A stretch of DNA of 64,000 nt from Vallicoccus soli (GCF_003594885.1 NZ_QZEZ01000001.1:186001-250000), one strand, 5' to 3'. Shown: positions 37,827 through 46,874, numbered from the stretch's first letter. Program-made: numbers and translations. Notes: generated by a model not told the origin, from the letters alone.

Positions 37827-38009
37827 TCAGGCGCGGCCTTCCACGTCGGTGCGCCCGTCGTTCGCGCCGCGGGCGCCCGAGCCGGACCCGGCCTCGGCCT
37901 CCGCGAGCTCGACGTCGCTGCCCGCGTTCACGCCCTCGGGCTCGACGAGCCCCTCCGCGCGGCTGGTCTCCGGCTCGGGGGCGCCCGGCGCCCCGGTGGT
38001 GTCGGTCAT
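37827..38009 (-). CDS. Small acidic hypothetical protein
   Basis: 60 residues, rich in Glu, Ala, Gly and Asp, with no hydrophobic core; probably disordered. ATG start with a weak AGGGGG close upstream. Lies 41 bp before the next minus-strand gene. Coding status is supported only by position and codon pattern. Confidence 0.45.
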   Translation of the reverse strand: MTDTTGAPGAPEPETSRAEGLVEPEGVNAGSDVELAEAEAGSGSGARGANDGRTDVEGRA

Positions 38010-38061
38010 GCCCCCTGCGGTGCCCCGCGGCCGGCGCGCCCATGCGCGTAGCGTCGGGCCC

Positions 38062-38478
38062 GTGGGCGACGACGCGGCGTGGCGCGAGCAGCAGCGCGAG
38101 GCGGCGCTCGAGCGCCGCGCGGCCCTCGAGCGCAGGGAGGCCGCCGAGGCGGGGGCGGCCCGGGAGCTCGTCGCGGCGTTCCTCGCCCGGGTCGCCGCCG
38201 GCGGGCCGCCGCCGGTCGCGCTGCGCGCCCGCGGCTACGACGGGCGCGACTACCGCACCGCCCTGACCGGCTGGTACGTCCGCCGCGACCGCTCGGCGGC
38301 CGTCGCGGCCGACGGGCGGTTCTACGTGCTCAGCGCCCCCGGCGGGCTCGCGGCGCGTCTGCGCGGCGTGCGCCCGCAGCCGTCGGACCCGCCGCTCGTG
38401 CTCGGCGCGGGCGGGCGCGACGGGGACTCGGTGCCGCTCGAGGTGGCGCTGCAGCGGGTGCTCGACGGGGAGGTCTGA
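38062..38478 (+). CDS. Hypothetical protein with N-terminal coiled coil
   Basis: 138 residues, not recognised. First 40 residues are a charged helix (REQQREAALERRAALERREA), followed by a compact beta-rich part (GYDGRDYRTALTGWYVRRD, GRFYVLSAPGG). GTG start with TAGCGT 7 nt upstream and no ribosome site. Convergent with the diguanylate cyclase gene. Confidence 0.7.
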   Translation: MGDDAAWREQQREAALERRAALERREAAEAGAARELVAAFLARVAAGGPPPVALRARGYDGRDYRTALTGWYVRRDRSAAVAADGRFYVLSAPGGLAARLRGVRPQPSDPPLVLGAGGRDGDSVPLEVALQRVLDGEV

Positions 38479-38495
38479 GCGGGCGGCGCCCCGGC

Positions 38496-39578
38496 CTACC
38501 CGACGGGGGCGGGCTCCGGCGGGGCCGCGGCGGGGGAGGCCGGCCCGCCGGCGAGGCGGACCCGGTCGCGCCCGGCGCGCTTGGCCTCGTAGAGCGCCGC
38601 GTCCGCCGCGGCGTACAGCCCCCGCAGGTCGGTGGCGTCCCGGGGGCGCACCGCCACCCCGACGCTCACGGTGACCGGCGCGTGCCCGCCCTCGGGGAGC
38701 GGGGCCGGGGCCGCCCGGACCGCGCGGACGAACCGCTCCGCGACCTCGGAGGCGACGGCCAGCCCGCAGCCGGGCAGCAGGACCGCGAGCTCGTCCCCGC
38801 CGAGGCGCGCGACCGTGGCCCCCTCGCGGCAGCAGCCGCGCAGCACCGCGGCCACGTGCACGAGCACCGCGTCCCCGCCCGGGTGGCCCCAGGCGTCGTT
38901 CACCGCCTTGAACTCGTCGACGTCGACGAGCACGAGCGCGGTCTCCTGCGCGCTCGCCCCGGCGTCGAGCGCGCAGCGTGCGGCCTCGTCGAGGACCCGG
39001 CGGGTCGCCAGGCCGGTCAGCGGGTCGACGGCGGCCTGGCGCCGCAGCTCGGCGTTGAGGCGCTCCTCCCGGTCCCGGGCGCGCACGAGCAGGAGGCAGA
39101 CGACGGTCAGCGTGGCCGCGACGGCCGCCAGGTCGCTCAGCGCGCGCTCCAGCGGCAGCAGGAGCAGCACGACGAGCGCGTCGGCGAGCACCACCTCGAG
39201 CAGGACGGCGTAGGCGAGGCGGGGGCGCAGCTCGTACGCGGCGTAGAGCACCGGCCAGCACAGGAAGACCTGCCCGCCGGCGCTCGCGTCGCGCGTCACC
39301 AGGTCGAGCACGAGCGTGACGACGACGACGACCGTCGGGACCCCGGCCCAGAACAGCCGCGGCAGGCGGTCCGGCGCCCGCAGCGCGACGACCCCGAGGA
39401 CCACGAGCACCGCGGCCATGGCCAGCGTCGTCACCAGGCCGAGCGTGCTGCCCCCGGTGAAGGCGGGCGAGGCGGCCGTCGCCACCCCCAGCACGGCGGC
39501 GCCAGCCAGCGCGAAGGCCGCCCCGGCCCGCGCCGCGGAGGCGCGGTCCCGCGGCTCCAGCTCCTGGCGCAGGCCCAT
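38496..39578 (-). CDS. Membrane diguanylate cyclase (GGDEF domain)
   Basis: 360 residues: about six membrane helices in the first 180, then a GGDEF domain with DPLTGLATRR, VDVDEFKAVNDAWGHPGGD and active-site GGDEL. Leu in the last position is tolerated in active cyclases, so synthesis of c-di-GMP from GTP is likely. The RxxD inhibitory site is absent (REGA at that place), so product inhibition by that route is not expected. ATG start. Lies downstream of pta on the same strand, 59 bp away. Confidence 0.92.
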   Translation of the reverse strand: MGLRQELEPRDRASAARAGAAFALAGAAVLGVATAASPAFTGGSTLGLVTTLAMAAVLVVLGVVALRAPDRLPRLFWAGVPTVVVVVTLVLDLVTRDASAGGQVFLCWPVLYAAYELRPRLAYAVLLEVVLADALVVLLLLPLERALSDLAAVAATLTVVCLLLVRARDREERLNAELRRQAAVDPLTGLATRRVLDEAARCALDAGASAQETALVLVDVDEFKAVNDAWGHPGGDAVLVHVAAVLRGCCREGATVARLGGDELAVLLPGCGLAVASEVAERFVRAVRAAPAPLPEGGHAPVTVSVGVAVRPRDATDLRGLYAAADAALYEAKRAGRDRVRLAGGPASPAAAPPEPAPVG

Positions 39579-39637
39579 GCCCCCAGGTTCGGCACCCCCG
39601 CGCCGCTCCTGAGGGGCCGGCGCGGGTCAGGCGCGGG

Positions 39638-41701
39638 TCAGGCGCGGCTGGCCTGGATGGCGGTCAGCGCGATCGTGTAGACGATGTCCTCGACGAGCGC
39701 GCCGCGGCTCAGGTCGTTCACCGGCTTGGCCAGGCCCTGCAGCATCGGCCCGACGGACACCACGTCCGCGCCGCGCTGCACCGCCTTGTACGTCGTGTTG
39801 CCGGTGTTGAGGTCCGGGAAGACGAACACGTTCGCCCGCCCCGCCACCGGGCTGCCGGGCCGCTTGGTCCGCCCGACCGAGGCGATGGCCGCCGCGTCGT
39901 ACTGCAGCGGGCCGTCGATCGCGAGCCCCGGCGCGCGCTCGCGGGCGATGCGGGTGGCCTCGGCGACCTTCTCCACGTCCGAGCCCGCCCCCGACGTGCC
40001 GGTCGAGTACGAGAGCATCGCGACCCGTGGCTCGATGCCGAACGCCTCGGCGGAGCCGGCGCTCTGCAGCGCGATGTCGGCGAGCTGCTCGGCCGTCGGG
40101 TTGGGGTTGATCGCGCAGTCGCCGTAGACGACGACCTCGTCGGGCAGGCACATGAAGAACACCGACGACACCAGCGCGGCGCCCGGCGCGGTCTTCACGA
40201 GCTGCAGCGCGGGCCGCACGGTCGCCGCCGTCGTGTGCACCGCACCGCTCACGAGCCCGTCGACGTCGCCCTGCGCGAGCATCATCGTGCCGAGCACCAC
40301 CGTGTCCGCGAGCTGCTCGCGCGCCATGTCCTCGGTCATGCCCTTGTGACGGCGCAGCTCGACCAGAGGGGCGACGTACTGCTCGACGAGGGACTCCGGG
40401 TCGAGGACCGTGACGCCCTCCGGCACCGCCCGCGCCTCGTCCGGGCCCGCGAGCAGGACCGGGCGGGCGATGCCGCGCTGCGCGCAGACGGCCGCGGCCT
40501 GCACGGTGCGCGGCTCGGTGCCCTCGGGGAGCACGATCCTCCTGTCGGCCTGCTGGGCCAGCTTGACGATGCGGTAGCGGAACGCCGCGGGGGACAGGCG
40601 CCGCTTCACCGGCGCGGCCGTGGCGACCCCGCGCAGCCACTCCTCGTCGATGCCGTCGGCGACCGACTGCATGACCGACCCGGCGCGCTCCGCGTCGTCG
40701 ACCGGGATCTCCGGGTCGATGTCGTGGACGAGGGTGGCGGTCTCGTACGTCGAGCGGGGCGTGAAGAGGACCGGCAGGCCGGTCGCCCGGGCCGACTCGG
40801 TGAGCGCCCAGACCTCGGGGTGGGGCACCTCGTTGGTCAGCAGCAGCCCGGCGAGGCGGGTGCCGTTGGACGCGGCGAGGCAGGCGGCCATCGTCACGTC
40901 GTCGCGGTCCCCGGAGGAGACGAGCAGCCGGTCCTCGGTGAAGACGTCGAGCACCCCCGGCACGCCGCGGGCGCACACCGAGACGTCCGCGACGCGCCGC
41001 GCCTCCTGCTCGCCCGGGTGCAGCACCTGGGCCCCCAGCGCCCGCGCGACGTCGAGCACGCGGACGCGGGCCAGCTCGGGGTCGTCGGCGACGTGCCCGA
41101 CGAGCGGCAGGCCGTGCAGCGCGAGCGACTCGCGCAGCGCGGCCACCGCCGGCGGGGACACGTCGGGCAGGCGGTTGGCGATGCAGCCGACGACGCGGGC
41201 GTCCTCGCCGCTCGCGTACGACCCCGCGGCGATCGCCATCGCCTCGACCAGGTCCTCCACGTCGCCGCCGGTGTGCGGGCCCGGTGCGCCGACCAGGACC
41301 ACCTTGGCGTCCAGCGCCTTGGCCATCGCGAGGTTGACGCGGGTCGAGTAGACGAGGGTCGGGCCCGGCACCATGCCCTCCACGACCACGACGTCGTGCG
41401 CCGCGAGGACCTCCTCCGCGGCGCCGACGACGTCCTCCATGAGGTCGTCGACGGCGCCCTCGGACAGCCGCGCCTCGACGTGCTCCAGCGGCAGCGGCTC
41501 GGGCGGGGTGAGGGCGGTGGCGAGCCGGACGAGGGCCGTCGAGCGCTCGGGGCCCGCGGGCTCGCCGGGGCGGGGCTGCGCGATCGGCTTGGTGAAGCCG
41601 ACGCGCACCCCCAGCCGGTCGAGGGCGCGCACGAGGCCCAGGCAGGCGGCGGTCAGCCCGACCCCGTGGCCGGTGGGGACGACGAGCAGCGTCTGGGGCA
41701 C
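39638..41701 (-). CDS. pta: Phosphate acetyltransferase, long form
   Basis: 687 residues: N-terminal BioD-like P-loop domain (VVPTGHGVGLTAACLG), central DRTGG domain and C-terminal acetyl/butyryltransferase domain (VSGAVHTTAATVRPALQ, DLNTGNTTYKAVQR). Interconverts acetyl-CoA and acetyl phosphate. No ackA follows, unlike the usual pta-ackA pairing. GTG start with CAGGAT 6 nt upstream, a near match to the leaderless pattern. Lies downstream of the formate/nitrite-type channel gene. Confidence 0.95.
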   Translation of the reverse strand: MPQTLLVVPTGHGVGLTAACLGLVRALDRLGVRVGFTKPIAQPRPGEPAGPERSTALVRLATALTPPEPLPLEHVEARLSEGAVDDLMEDVVGAAEEVLAAHDVVVVEGMVPGPTLVYSTRVNLAMAKALDAKVVLVGAPGPHTGGDVEDLVEAMAIAAGSYASGEDARVVGCIANRLPDVSPPAVAALRESLALHGLPLVGHVADDPELARVRVLDVARALGAQVLHPGEQEARRVADVSVCARGVPGVLDVFTEDRLLVSSGDRDDVTMAACLAASNGTRLAGLLLTNEVPHPEVWALTESARATGLPVLFTPRSTYETATLVHDIDPEIPVDDAERAGSVMQSVADGIDEEWLRGVATAAPVKRRLSPAAFRYRIVKLAQQADRRIVLPEGTEPRTVQAAAVCAQRGIARPVLLAGPDEARAVPEGVTVLDPESLVEQYVAPLVELRRHKGMTEDMAREQLADTVVLGTMMLAQGDVDGLVSGAVHTTAATVRPALQLVKTAPGAALVSSVFFMCLPDEVVVYGDCAINPNPTAEQLADIALQSAGSAEAFGIEPRVAMLSYSTGTSGAGSDVEKVAEATRIARERAPGLAIDGPLQYDAAAIASVGRTKRPGSPVAGRANVFVFPDLNTGNTTYKAVQRGADVVSVGPMLQGLAKPVNDLSRGALVEDIVYTIALTAIQASRA

Positions 41702-41755
41702 GGGGCCATCCTGCCCCGGTCGCCCGCGGTGACCCGTCCCGCGCGCAGCCCGGGC

Positions 41756-42586
41756 TCAGCCCTCCGCGGCCACCGCCCGCCGCTCCTGCAGGAGCCGGTC
41801 CTTGGACCGGACGAGGCGCAGCAGCGTGACCAGCCCGAGCCCGCCCACCACGTTGCCGAGGGTGGTCCACCAGAACCAGCCGAGCCAGGCGCCGTACCCG
41901 AAGGGGGCCTCGCCGGTGTGCAGGGCGCCGAAGATCAGCAGCGAGTCGAGGATGCTGTGGAACATCTCCAGCCCGGCCAGCAGGAACGCCCCCGCGACGG
42001 CCGCCGCGATCTTGCCGACCATCTCGTCGGTGCCGTGCTGCATGCGGGTCATGAGCGTGATGGCCGCGCCGGCGAGCACCGCGAGGGCGAAGGTCTCCGG
42101 GGACAGCGGCGCGGTCGCGAAGTGCGCCGCGGACTCGACGGTGCGCGCGCGCAGGTCGGGGAACGCCGTCACGACGAGCCACATGATGAGCCAGCCGCCG
42201 GCGAGGTTGGCCAGCAGCGTGCCGGACCAGAGCTTGCCGAGCTGCGCCGCGCTCGCCCGGCCCGCCGCGACGGTGGTGACCGGCACGAGGAAGCCCTCGG
42301 TGAACAGCTCGCTCTTGCCGAGCAGCAGGGCGAGGAAGCCGACGCTGAACGCCAGCCCCGCCAGCAGCGCGCTGCCCGTCGCCTCGCGCACCGCGACGAG
42401 GGCCAGCACCCCGAACGCCACCTCGGTGCCGCCGAAGAAGCCGGTGACGAGGACCTCGCGCCACGGCCGGTGCAGGCGCTGCACGCCCTCGCCGACCAGC
42501 CGCTCGAAGGCCTGCTCGAGCTGGTCCTCCATCGGCCCGTCGGTCTCGCCGATGTCCCGGCGCTGGGCGGTGGTCGGGTCGCTCAT
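41756..42586 (-). CDS. Formate/nitrite transporter (FNT) family channel
   Basis: 276 residues with six predicted membrane helices and FNT-like features: GFFGGTEVAFGV, LGKSELFTEGFLVP and NLAGGWLIMW. The C-terminal half has the matching internal repeat. FNT pentamers pass formate, nitrite or other small anions; substrate cannot be read from sequence. ATG start with GAGGAG 4 nt upstream. Placed before pta, so a role in acetate or formate handling is a reasonable guess. Confidence 0.88.
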   Translation of the reverse strand: MSDPTTAQRRDIGETDGPMEDQLEQAFERLVGEGVQRLHRPWREVLVTGFFGGTEVAFGVLALVAVREATGSALLAGLAFSVGFLALLLGKSELFTEGFLVPVTTVAAGRASAAQLGKLWSGTLLANLAGGWLIMWLVVTAFPDLRARTVESAAHFATAPLSPETFALAVLAGAAITLMTRMQHGTDEMVGKIAAAVAGAFLLAGLEMFHSILDSLLIFGALHTGEAPFGYGAWLGWFWWTTLGNVVGGLGLVTLLRLVRSKDRLLQERRAVAAEG

Positions 42587-42708
42587 GGTGCTCCTCGGCG
42601 GTGGGCGGCAGGGCGCGCACTACCCCCGGCGGCGCCCGCCCAGTCCTGGCCGGCGGCCTGAGTACGAGCACCCGGGTGCCCGCGGCGCCGCCGCCGCACG
42701 CTGGGGGC

Positions 42709-43176
42709 ATGCCGCACCCGACCGCCCGCACCGCACGCACCGCCCGTCCCGCCGACGTCCTCGCCGTGGCCGCGCTCGCCGCCGCCGTCCCCGTCCTCAC
42801 CTGGTACGCCGTGGGCGACCTCTCCGTGCAGGGCACCGACCTCGACCACGCCTACCGCGCCCCGGAGCTCCCCGCGTGGGCCGACGCCGGCCTCGTCGCC
42901 GCCGCGCTCCTCGCCGCCGGCCTCGCGGCCGCCCGGCTGCTGCGCCCCGCGGGCCTGCTGCGGCGGGACCGCCGCTGGTGGGGCGTCCTGCTCCCGGCGG
43001 CCGCCACCGGCCTGCTCGCCGGGTGGGGCGTGCGGGTGGCCACCGCCGGCGTCATCGGCGCCAACATCGGCGCCGGGCTCGTGCTGCTCGTCGGGGTACC
43101 GCTCGGCGGGGCGCTGCTGCTCTGGGCCGTCGGGCGGGCGGGGGTGCTGCTGCGGCGTCCCGCGTCGACCACGTGA
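42709..43176 (+). CDS. Hypothetical membrane protein
   Basis: 155 residues with four predicted membrane helices; not recognised. ATG start with CACGCT 6 nt upstream, a near match to the leaderless pattern. Its TGA stop lies inside the left arm of the palindromic element at 43164-43246, so the last residues (STT) are encoded by repeat DNA. Confidence 0.75.
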   Translation: MPHPTARTARTARPADVLAVAALAAAVPVLTWYAVGDLSVQGTDLDHAYRAPELPAWADAGLVAAALLAAGLAAARLLRPAGLLRRDRRWWGVLLPAAATGLLAGWGVRVATAGVIGANIGAGLVLLVGVPLGGALLLWAVGRAGVLLRRPASTT

Positions 43177-43246
43177 AGCAGGCGCACGGGTGCCGCACGT
43201 GGCTCGTCGGCCTTGGCCGGCACCCGTACGCCTGCCTCACGTGGTC
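43164..43246. repeat. Dispersed palindromic element, copy B
   Basis: Long inverted repeat: arms 43167-43195 and 43218-43246 are 29 nt each with 27 matches, around a 22-nt centre. Each arm holds CACGTGA, and the stop codons of both convergent genes fall in it. Shares ACGGGTGCCG / CGGCACCCGT and GTCGACCACGTG with copy A at 37114-37178. Confidence 0.88.
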
Positions 43247-45048
43247 ATCGCCGGGGCGCCCGGCAGCTGGCGGCGCACGAAGTCCAGCTCCGCGCGGACC
43301 TGCCGGATCCGCTCCTCGACGACGAGGGAGCCGTGCCCGGCGTCGTAGCGGTAGACCTCGTGCGGCACGCCGCGCTCGGCGAGGCGCGCGAGGTAGTTCT
43401 CGATCTGCCGGATCGGGCAGCGCGGGTCGTTCTCCCCGGCCATGACGAGCACCGGCACCCGCACCGCGTCGACGTACGTGATGGGGGAGGCCCGCTCGTA
43501 CTTCTCCGGCACCTGCGCGGGCGAGCCGCCGAAGAGCGAGCGGTCGAACGCCTTGAGCGGCTCCATCTCGTCCTCGTACGCGGCCACGTAGTCCGCGACC
43601 GGCACGGCCGCCAGCCCGAGCGCCCAGCGGTCCGGGCTCGTCCCGAGCCCCAGCAGGGTGAGGTAGCCGCCCCACGAGCCGCCGGCGAGCACCACCCGCT
43701 CCGGGTCGAGCACGCCCTGCTCGACGAGGGCGTCGCGCACCGCGACGACGTCCTCGAGCTCGGTGAGCCCGACGCTCGCCTCGAGCGCGTCGCGCCACGC
43801 GGTGCCGTACCCCGTAGAGCCGCGGTAGTTGACCCGCAGCACCGCGAAGCCGTGGTCGACCCAGGCGGCGGTGCCGGCGGCGAATGAGTCCGTGTCGTGC
43901 CAGGTCGGGCCGCCGTGCACGTCGACGACGACCGGGTAAGGCCCCTCGCCGGCCGGGCGGGACAGCAGCGCGTGGATCCGCCCGCCGGGCCCCTCCACCC
44001 AGACGTCCTCGCTCGGGACCGACGGCGGGGCGGGGTCCCCCGGCGGCGCCAGGACCACGTCACCGGTCGTGGAGCGCACCACCGGCGGGTGCTCGCTGGA
44101 GGACCAGGAGTACTCGACCGTGCCGTCGGGGCGGGCGCCCGCCGCCGTCACCACGCCGGGCGGCGTCGGCAGGTCCTCCAGGGAGCGCCTCGCGAGGTCG
44201 TAGCGGTGCAGCGTCGAGCGCCCCGCGTGCTCGTGGACGACGAGCAGGGCCGCGCCGTCGGGGTACCAGTCCGCCGACAGCTCGCCGGGCAGGTCCAGCT
44301 CGAGCTCGACCTGCTCGCCGGACGCCACGTCCCACAGCAGCAGCTCCGGGCGGCCGCGGCGCTCGTGCTCGACGAGCAGGCGGGTGTCGCCCACGGCCGG
44401 CGCGAACGCGATCGCGCCGAGACCGCGCTCGGGGCCGTCCCACAGGTCCGCGACGGTCGAGCCGTCGGCGGTCCGCAGCACCCGCACGGCCGTGCGCCGG
44501 CTGTCGCCGTGCTCGCTGTGGTCGAGGGCGAGCAGCGACCCGTCGCGGCTCAGCGCCGCCGCCTCGGCCTGCTCGGCGTGCCGGTAGAGCAGCCGCGGCG
44601 CCTCGCCGGGCGTCGCCCACCAGACGGTCGTCTCGTCGTCGGCGCTGCTGCCGACCACCGCCGTGCCGCCCCGGCCCAGCTCCAGGCCCGCGGGGTAGCC
44701 CGGCTCGAGCCCGGGCACCGCCGGCTCGGGGTCGGCGCCCCCGGCGAACGGCTCGCGCACCCACGTGCCGAACTCGTCGCCGTCGGTGTCCGCGAACCAC
44801 CACACCCACTCCCCGGACGGGTCGATGGCCGCGTGCGACGTGCCCTCCGTACGGCGCGTCACCTGCCGCTGCTCGCCGGTCGCCCGGTCCCAGGCGTAGA
44901 CCTCGAACACCCCGGAGGCGTTGCCGACGTACACGCAGCGGTCCGGGGCGTCCTCGGCCCAGTCGGGCAGGGACACCCGCGCGGCGCGGAAGCGCCGCTC
45001 CCAGGCGGGGACCTCGGGGGCGTCGGGCGCGGAGCTGGGGGTCGTCAC
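43237..45048 (-). CDS. S9 family prolyl oligopeptidase-like serine peptidase
   Basis: 603 residues: N-terminal beta-propeller (to about 350) and C-terminal alpha/beta-hydrolase domain with nucleophile GGSWGGY, acid in GENDPRCP and histidine in AGHGSLV. No signal peptide, so a cytosolic oligopeptidase or acylaminoacyl peptidase. GTG start chosen because CAGGAT ends 6 nt upstream; the open frame runs on upstream without support. The stop lies inside the palindromic element, giving a C-terminal MTT. Confidence 0.9.
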   Translation of the reverse strand: MTTPSSAPDAPEVPAWERRFRAARVSLPDWAEDAPDRCVYVGNASGVFEVYAWDRATGEQRQVTRRTEGTSHAAIDPSGEWVWWFADTDGDEFGTWVREPFAGGADPEPAVPGLEPGYPAGLELGRGGTAVVGSSADDETTVWWATPGEAPRLLYRHAEQAEAAALSRDGSLLALDHSEHGDSRRTAVRVLRTADGSTVADLWDGPERGLGAIAFAPAVGDTRLLVEHERRGRPELLLWDVASGEQVELELDLPGELSADWYPDGAALLVVHEHAGRSTLHRYDLARRSLEDLPTPPGVVTAAGARPDGTVEYSWSSSEHPPVVRSTTGDVVLAPPGDPAPPSVPSEDVWVEGPGGRIHALLSRPAGEGPYPVVVDVHGGPTWHDTDSFAAGTAAWVDHGFAVLRVNYRGSTGYGTAWRDALEASVGLTELEDVVAVRDALVEQGVLDPERVVLAGGSWGGYLTLLGLGTSPDRWALGLAAVPVADYVAAYEDEMEPLKAFDRSLFGGSPAQVPEKYERASPITYVDAVRVPVLVMAGENDPRCPIRQIENYLARLAERGVPHEVYRYDAGHGSLVVEERIRQVRAELDFVRRQLPGAPAMTT

Positions 45049-45172
45049 GGGGGCATCCTGCCCCGTGGTGACAGGGGTCGCCTCACTCGTCCGGGTCCTC
45101 CGGCCCGGGCGGTACGGGCCGATGGGCCCGGTACGCGGGGACTTGCCCCCGACCACGACCCAGGGAGCCCTC

Positions 45173-46156
45173 GTGCGCATGCCGTCCCGCCGTACCGTCC
45201 CGCTCGCCGCCGCCGCGCTGCTCGTCAGCCTCGGCGGCGGTGCCGTCGCCGCGACCGCCGCCTCCAGCGCGCCGGAGACCGACCGCGTCTTCGTCGCGAG
45301 CGCGAAGGGGTCCGACGCCCAGCTCGCGGCCGCCGCCGCGGGCAAGGTCGGCGCACCGCTGCTGCTCACCGAGCGCGACGACCTGCCGGCGGCGACGGCG
45401 AAGGCCATCAAGCAGCTCGAGCCCCGCCAGATCGTCGTCGTCGGCGGCGGCGCGGCGGTCTCCGCCGCGGTGGAGAAGGAGCTGCGCGGGCTCGCGGGCA
45501 GCGTCAAGCGGGTCAGCGGCGCCACCGCCGAGGACACCGCAGCGGCCCTCGCGACGTTCTCCGCCGGCCTCCCGCGGGTGACTGGCCCGCAGGGCCCGGC
45601 CGGCGCGAAGGGCGCCAAGGGCGACCCCGGTGCCAAGGGCGCCCCGGGCGCTCCGGGAGCGAAGGGCGAGAAGGGCGAACCCGGCGAGAAGGGCGAGCCC
45701 GGTGAGAAGGGCGAGAAGGGCGAGCCCGGCGCGGCGGCGCCGGCCGCGGGCTTCCTGCTGTCGGGCAGCACCACGGTCGGCCAGCTCACCCCGGACGCGG
45801 AGGTCGGCTTCGGCGCGGTGACCAACGGCACCGGTTGGCAGAAGGCCGTCGTCGCCCCGCGCGACCTCGTGCTCAGCGACCTGCGCCTGTCGGTCTACTC
45901 GCCCACCACCGGCGAGGCGCTCGTGCCGGACGACCAGGTCCGGGCCTACCTGCGCGTCGAGGGCGAGGAGGAGCAGGACACGCAGGGGCACTGGTTCGCC
46001 TGCGGCACCGGCGGCGTGACCTCCGGCTGCACCTCGAACCCCGGCTCCGAGGCCGTGGTGCGCGCTGGCGAGCGCTTCTGGGTCATCGTCCCGTCGTACG
46101 GCTCGCTGGGCCTGCCGGCCGACACGGTCGTGGCGGTGAGCGTCGAGGCCCGCTGA
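45173..46156 (+). CDS. Exported collagen-like protein with cell-wall-binding repeat 2 domain
   Basis: 327 residues from a GTG with AGGGAG 6 nt upstream (an ATG two codons later is the alternative). Signal peptide about 1-32, then one cell-wall-binding-2-like unit (VFVASAKGSDAQLAAAAAG, IVVVGGGAAVS, VKRVSGATAEDTAAALA), 16 perfect collagen Gly-X-Y triplets beginning near 45584 and rich in GEKGEP/GAKGAP, and a beta-rich C-terminal head of about 135 residues with a likely disulfide (ACGTGGVTSGC). The design suggests a surface-anchored trimeric stalk carrying a binding head. No sortase motif. Confidence 0.85.
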   Translation: MRMPSRRTVPLAAAALLVSLGGGAVAATAASSAPETDRVFVASAKGSDAQLAAAAAGKVGAPLLLTERDDLPAATAKAIKQLEPRQIVVVGGGAAVSAAVEKELRGLAGSVKRVSGATAEDTAAALATFSAGLPRVTGPQGPAGAKGAKGDPGAKGAPGAPGAKGEKGEPGEKGEPGEKGEKGEPGAAAPAAGFLLSGSTTVGQLTPDAEVGFGAVTNGTGWQKAVVAPRDLVLSDLRLSVYSPTTGEALVPDDQVRAYLRVEGEEEQDTQGHWFACGTGGVTSGCTSNPGSEAVVRAGERFWVIVPSYGSLGLPADTVVAVSVEAR

Positions 46157-46173
46157 CCCGGCCCCCCGTACGG

Positions 46174-46213
46174 CGACGGCCGGCAGCCCCCCGAGGGGGA
46201 CTGCCGGCCGTCG
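46174..46213. terminator. Bidirectional terminator hairpin
   Basis: 13-bp perfect stem CGACGGCCGGCAG / CTGCCGGCCGTCG with an inner C-rich/G-rich pairing, 17 bp after the collagen-like gene and 4 bp beyond the tRNA-Pro 3' end on the other strand. Confidence 0.8.
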
Positions 46214-46217
46214 TGCG

Positions 46218-46291
<74 letters not shown>

Positions 46292-46387
46292 GAGTGCTCG
46301 ACGAGGATAGCGGACGCGGGTCGGTGCGGGCGAACCCGTCCCCGCGGGCCGGCCGGGCGCCCGGCGCGCGGTGCGAGGATGGCGGGC

Positions 46388-46843
46388 ATGGCTGACCTCA
46401 AGGACCGGCTCCGCGGCGACCTGACCACCGCGATCAAGGCGCGCGACGAGCTGCGCTCGGCCACGCTGCGCATGGCGCTCACCGCGGTGACGACGGAGGA
46501 GGTCGCGGGCAAGGAGCAGCGCGAGCTCAGCGACGAGGAGGTCGTCGCCGTGCTCGGGCGCGAGGCGAAGAAGCGGCGCGAGGCCGCGACCGCGTACGAC
46601 GACGCGGGCCGCGCCGAGCTCGCCGCTCGCGAGCGCGACGAGCTGGGGGTCCTCGAGGCGTACCTGCCGGCGCAGCTGTCCGACGAGGAGCTGCGCGACC
46701 TCGTCGCCGCGGCCGTGGCGCAGACCGGTGCCTCCGGCCCCAGGGGGCTGGGCCAGGTCATGAAGGTCGTGCAGCCGCAGGTGGCCGGGCGGGCCGAGGG
46801 CGGGCGGGTCGCGGCCGAGGTGCGGCGCCAGCTCGCCGGCTGA
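46388..46843 (+). CDS. GatB/YqeY domain protein
   Basis: 151 residues, the whole protein being the YqeY tail domain of GatB (LKDRLRGDLTTAIKARDELRSATLRM, split; YLPAQLSDEELRDLV; LGQVMKVVQPQVAGRAEG). Thought to interact with tRNA, but the free-standing role is unclear. ATG start with GAGGAT 7 nt upstream and no Shine-Dalgarno. In the mycobacterial order this gene also lies near ponA2. Confidence 0.92.
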   Translation: MADLKDRLRGDLTTAIKARDELRSATLRMALTAVTTEEVAGKEQRELSDEEVVAVLGREAKKRREAATAYDDAGRAELAARERDELGVLEAYLPAQLSDEELRDLVAAAVAQTGASGPRGLGQVMKVVQPQVAGRAEGGRVAAEVRRQLAG

Positions 46844-46874
46844 GCCGGCGGCGCCCCTGGCCGCGGGTGCGCCC

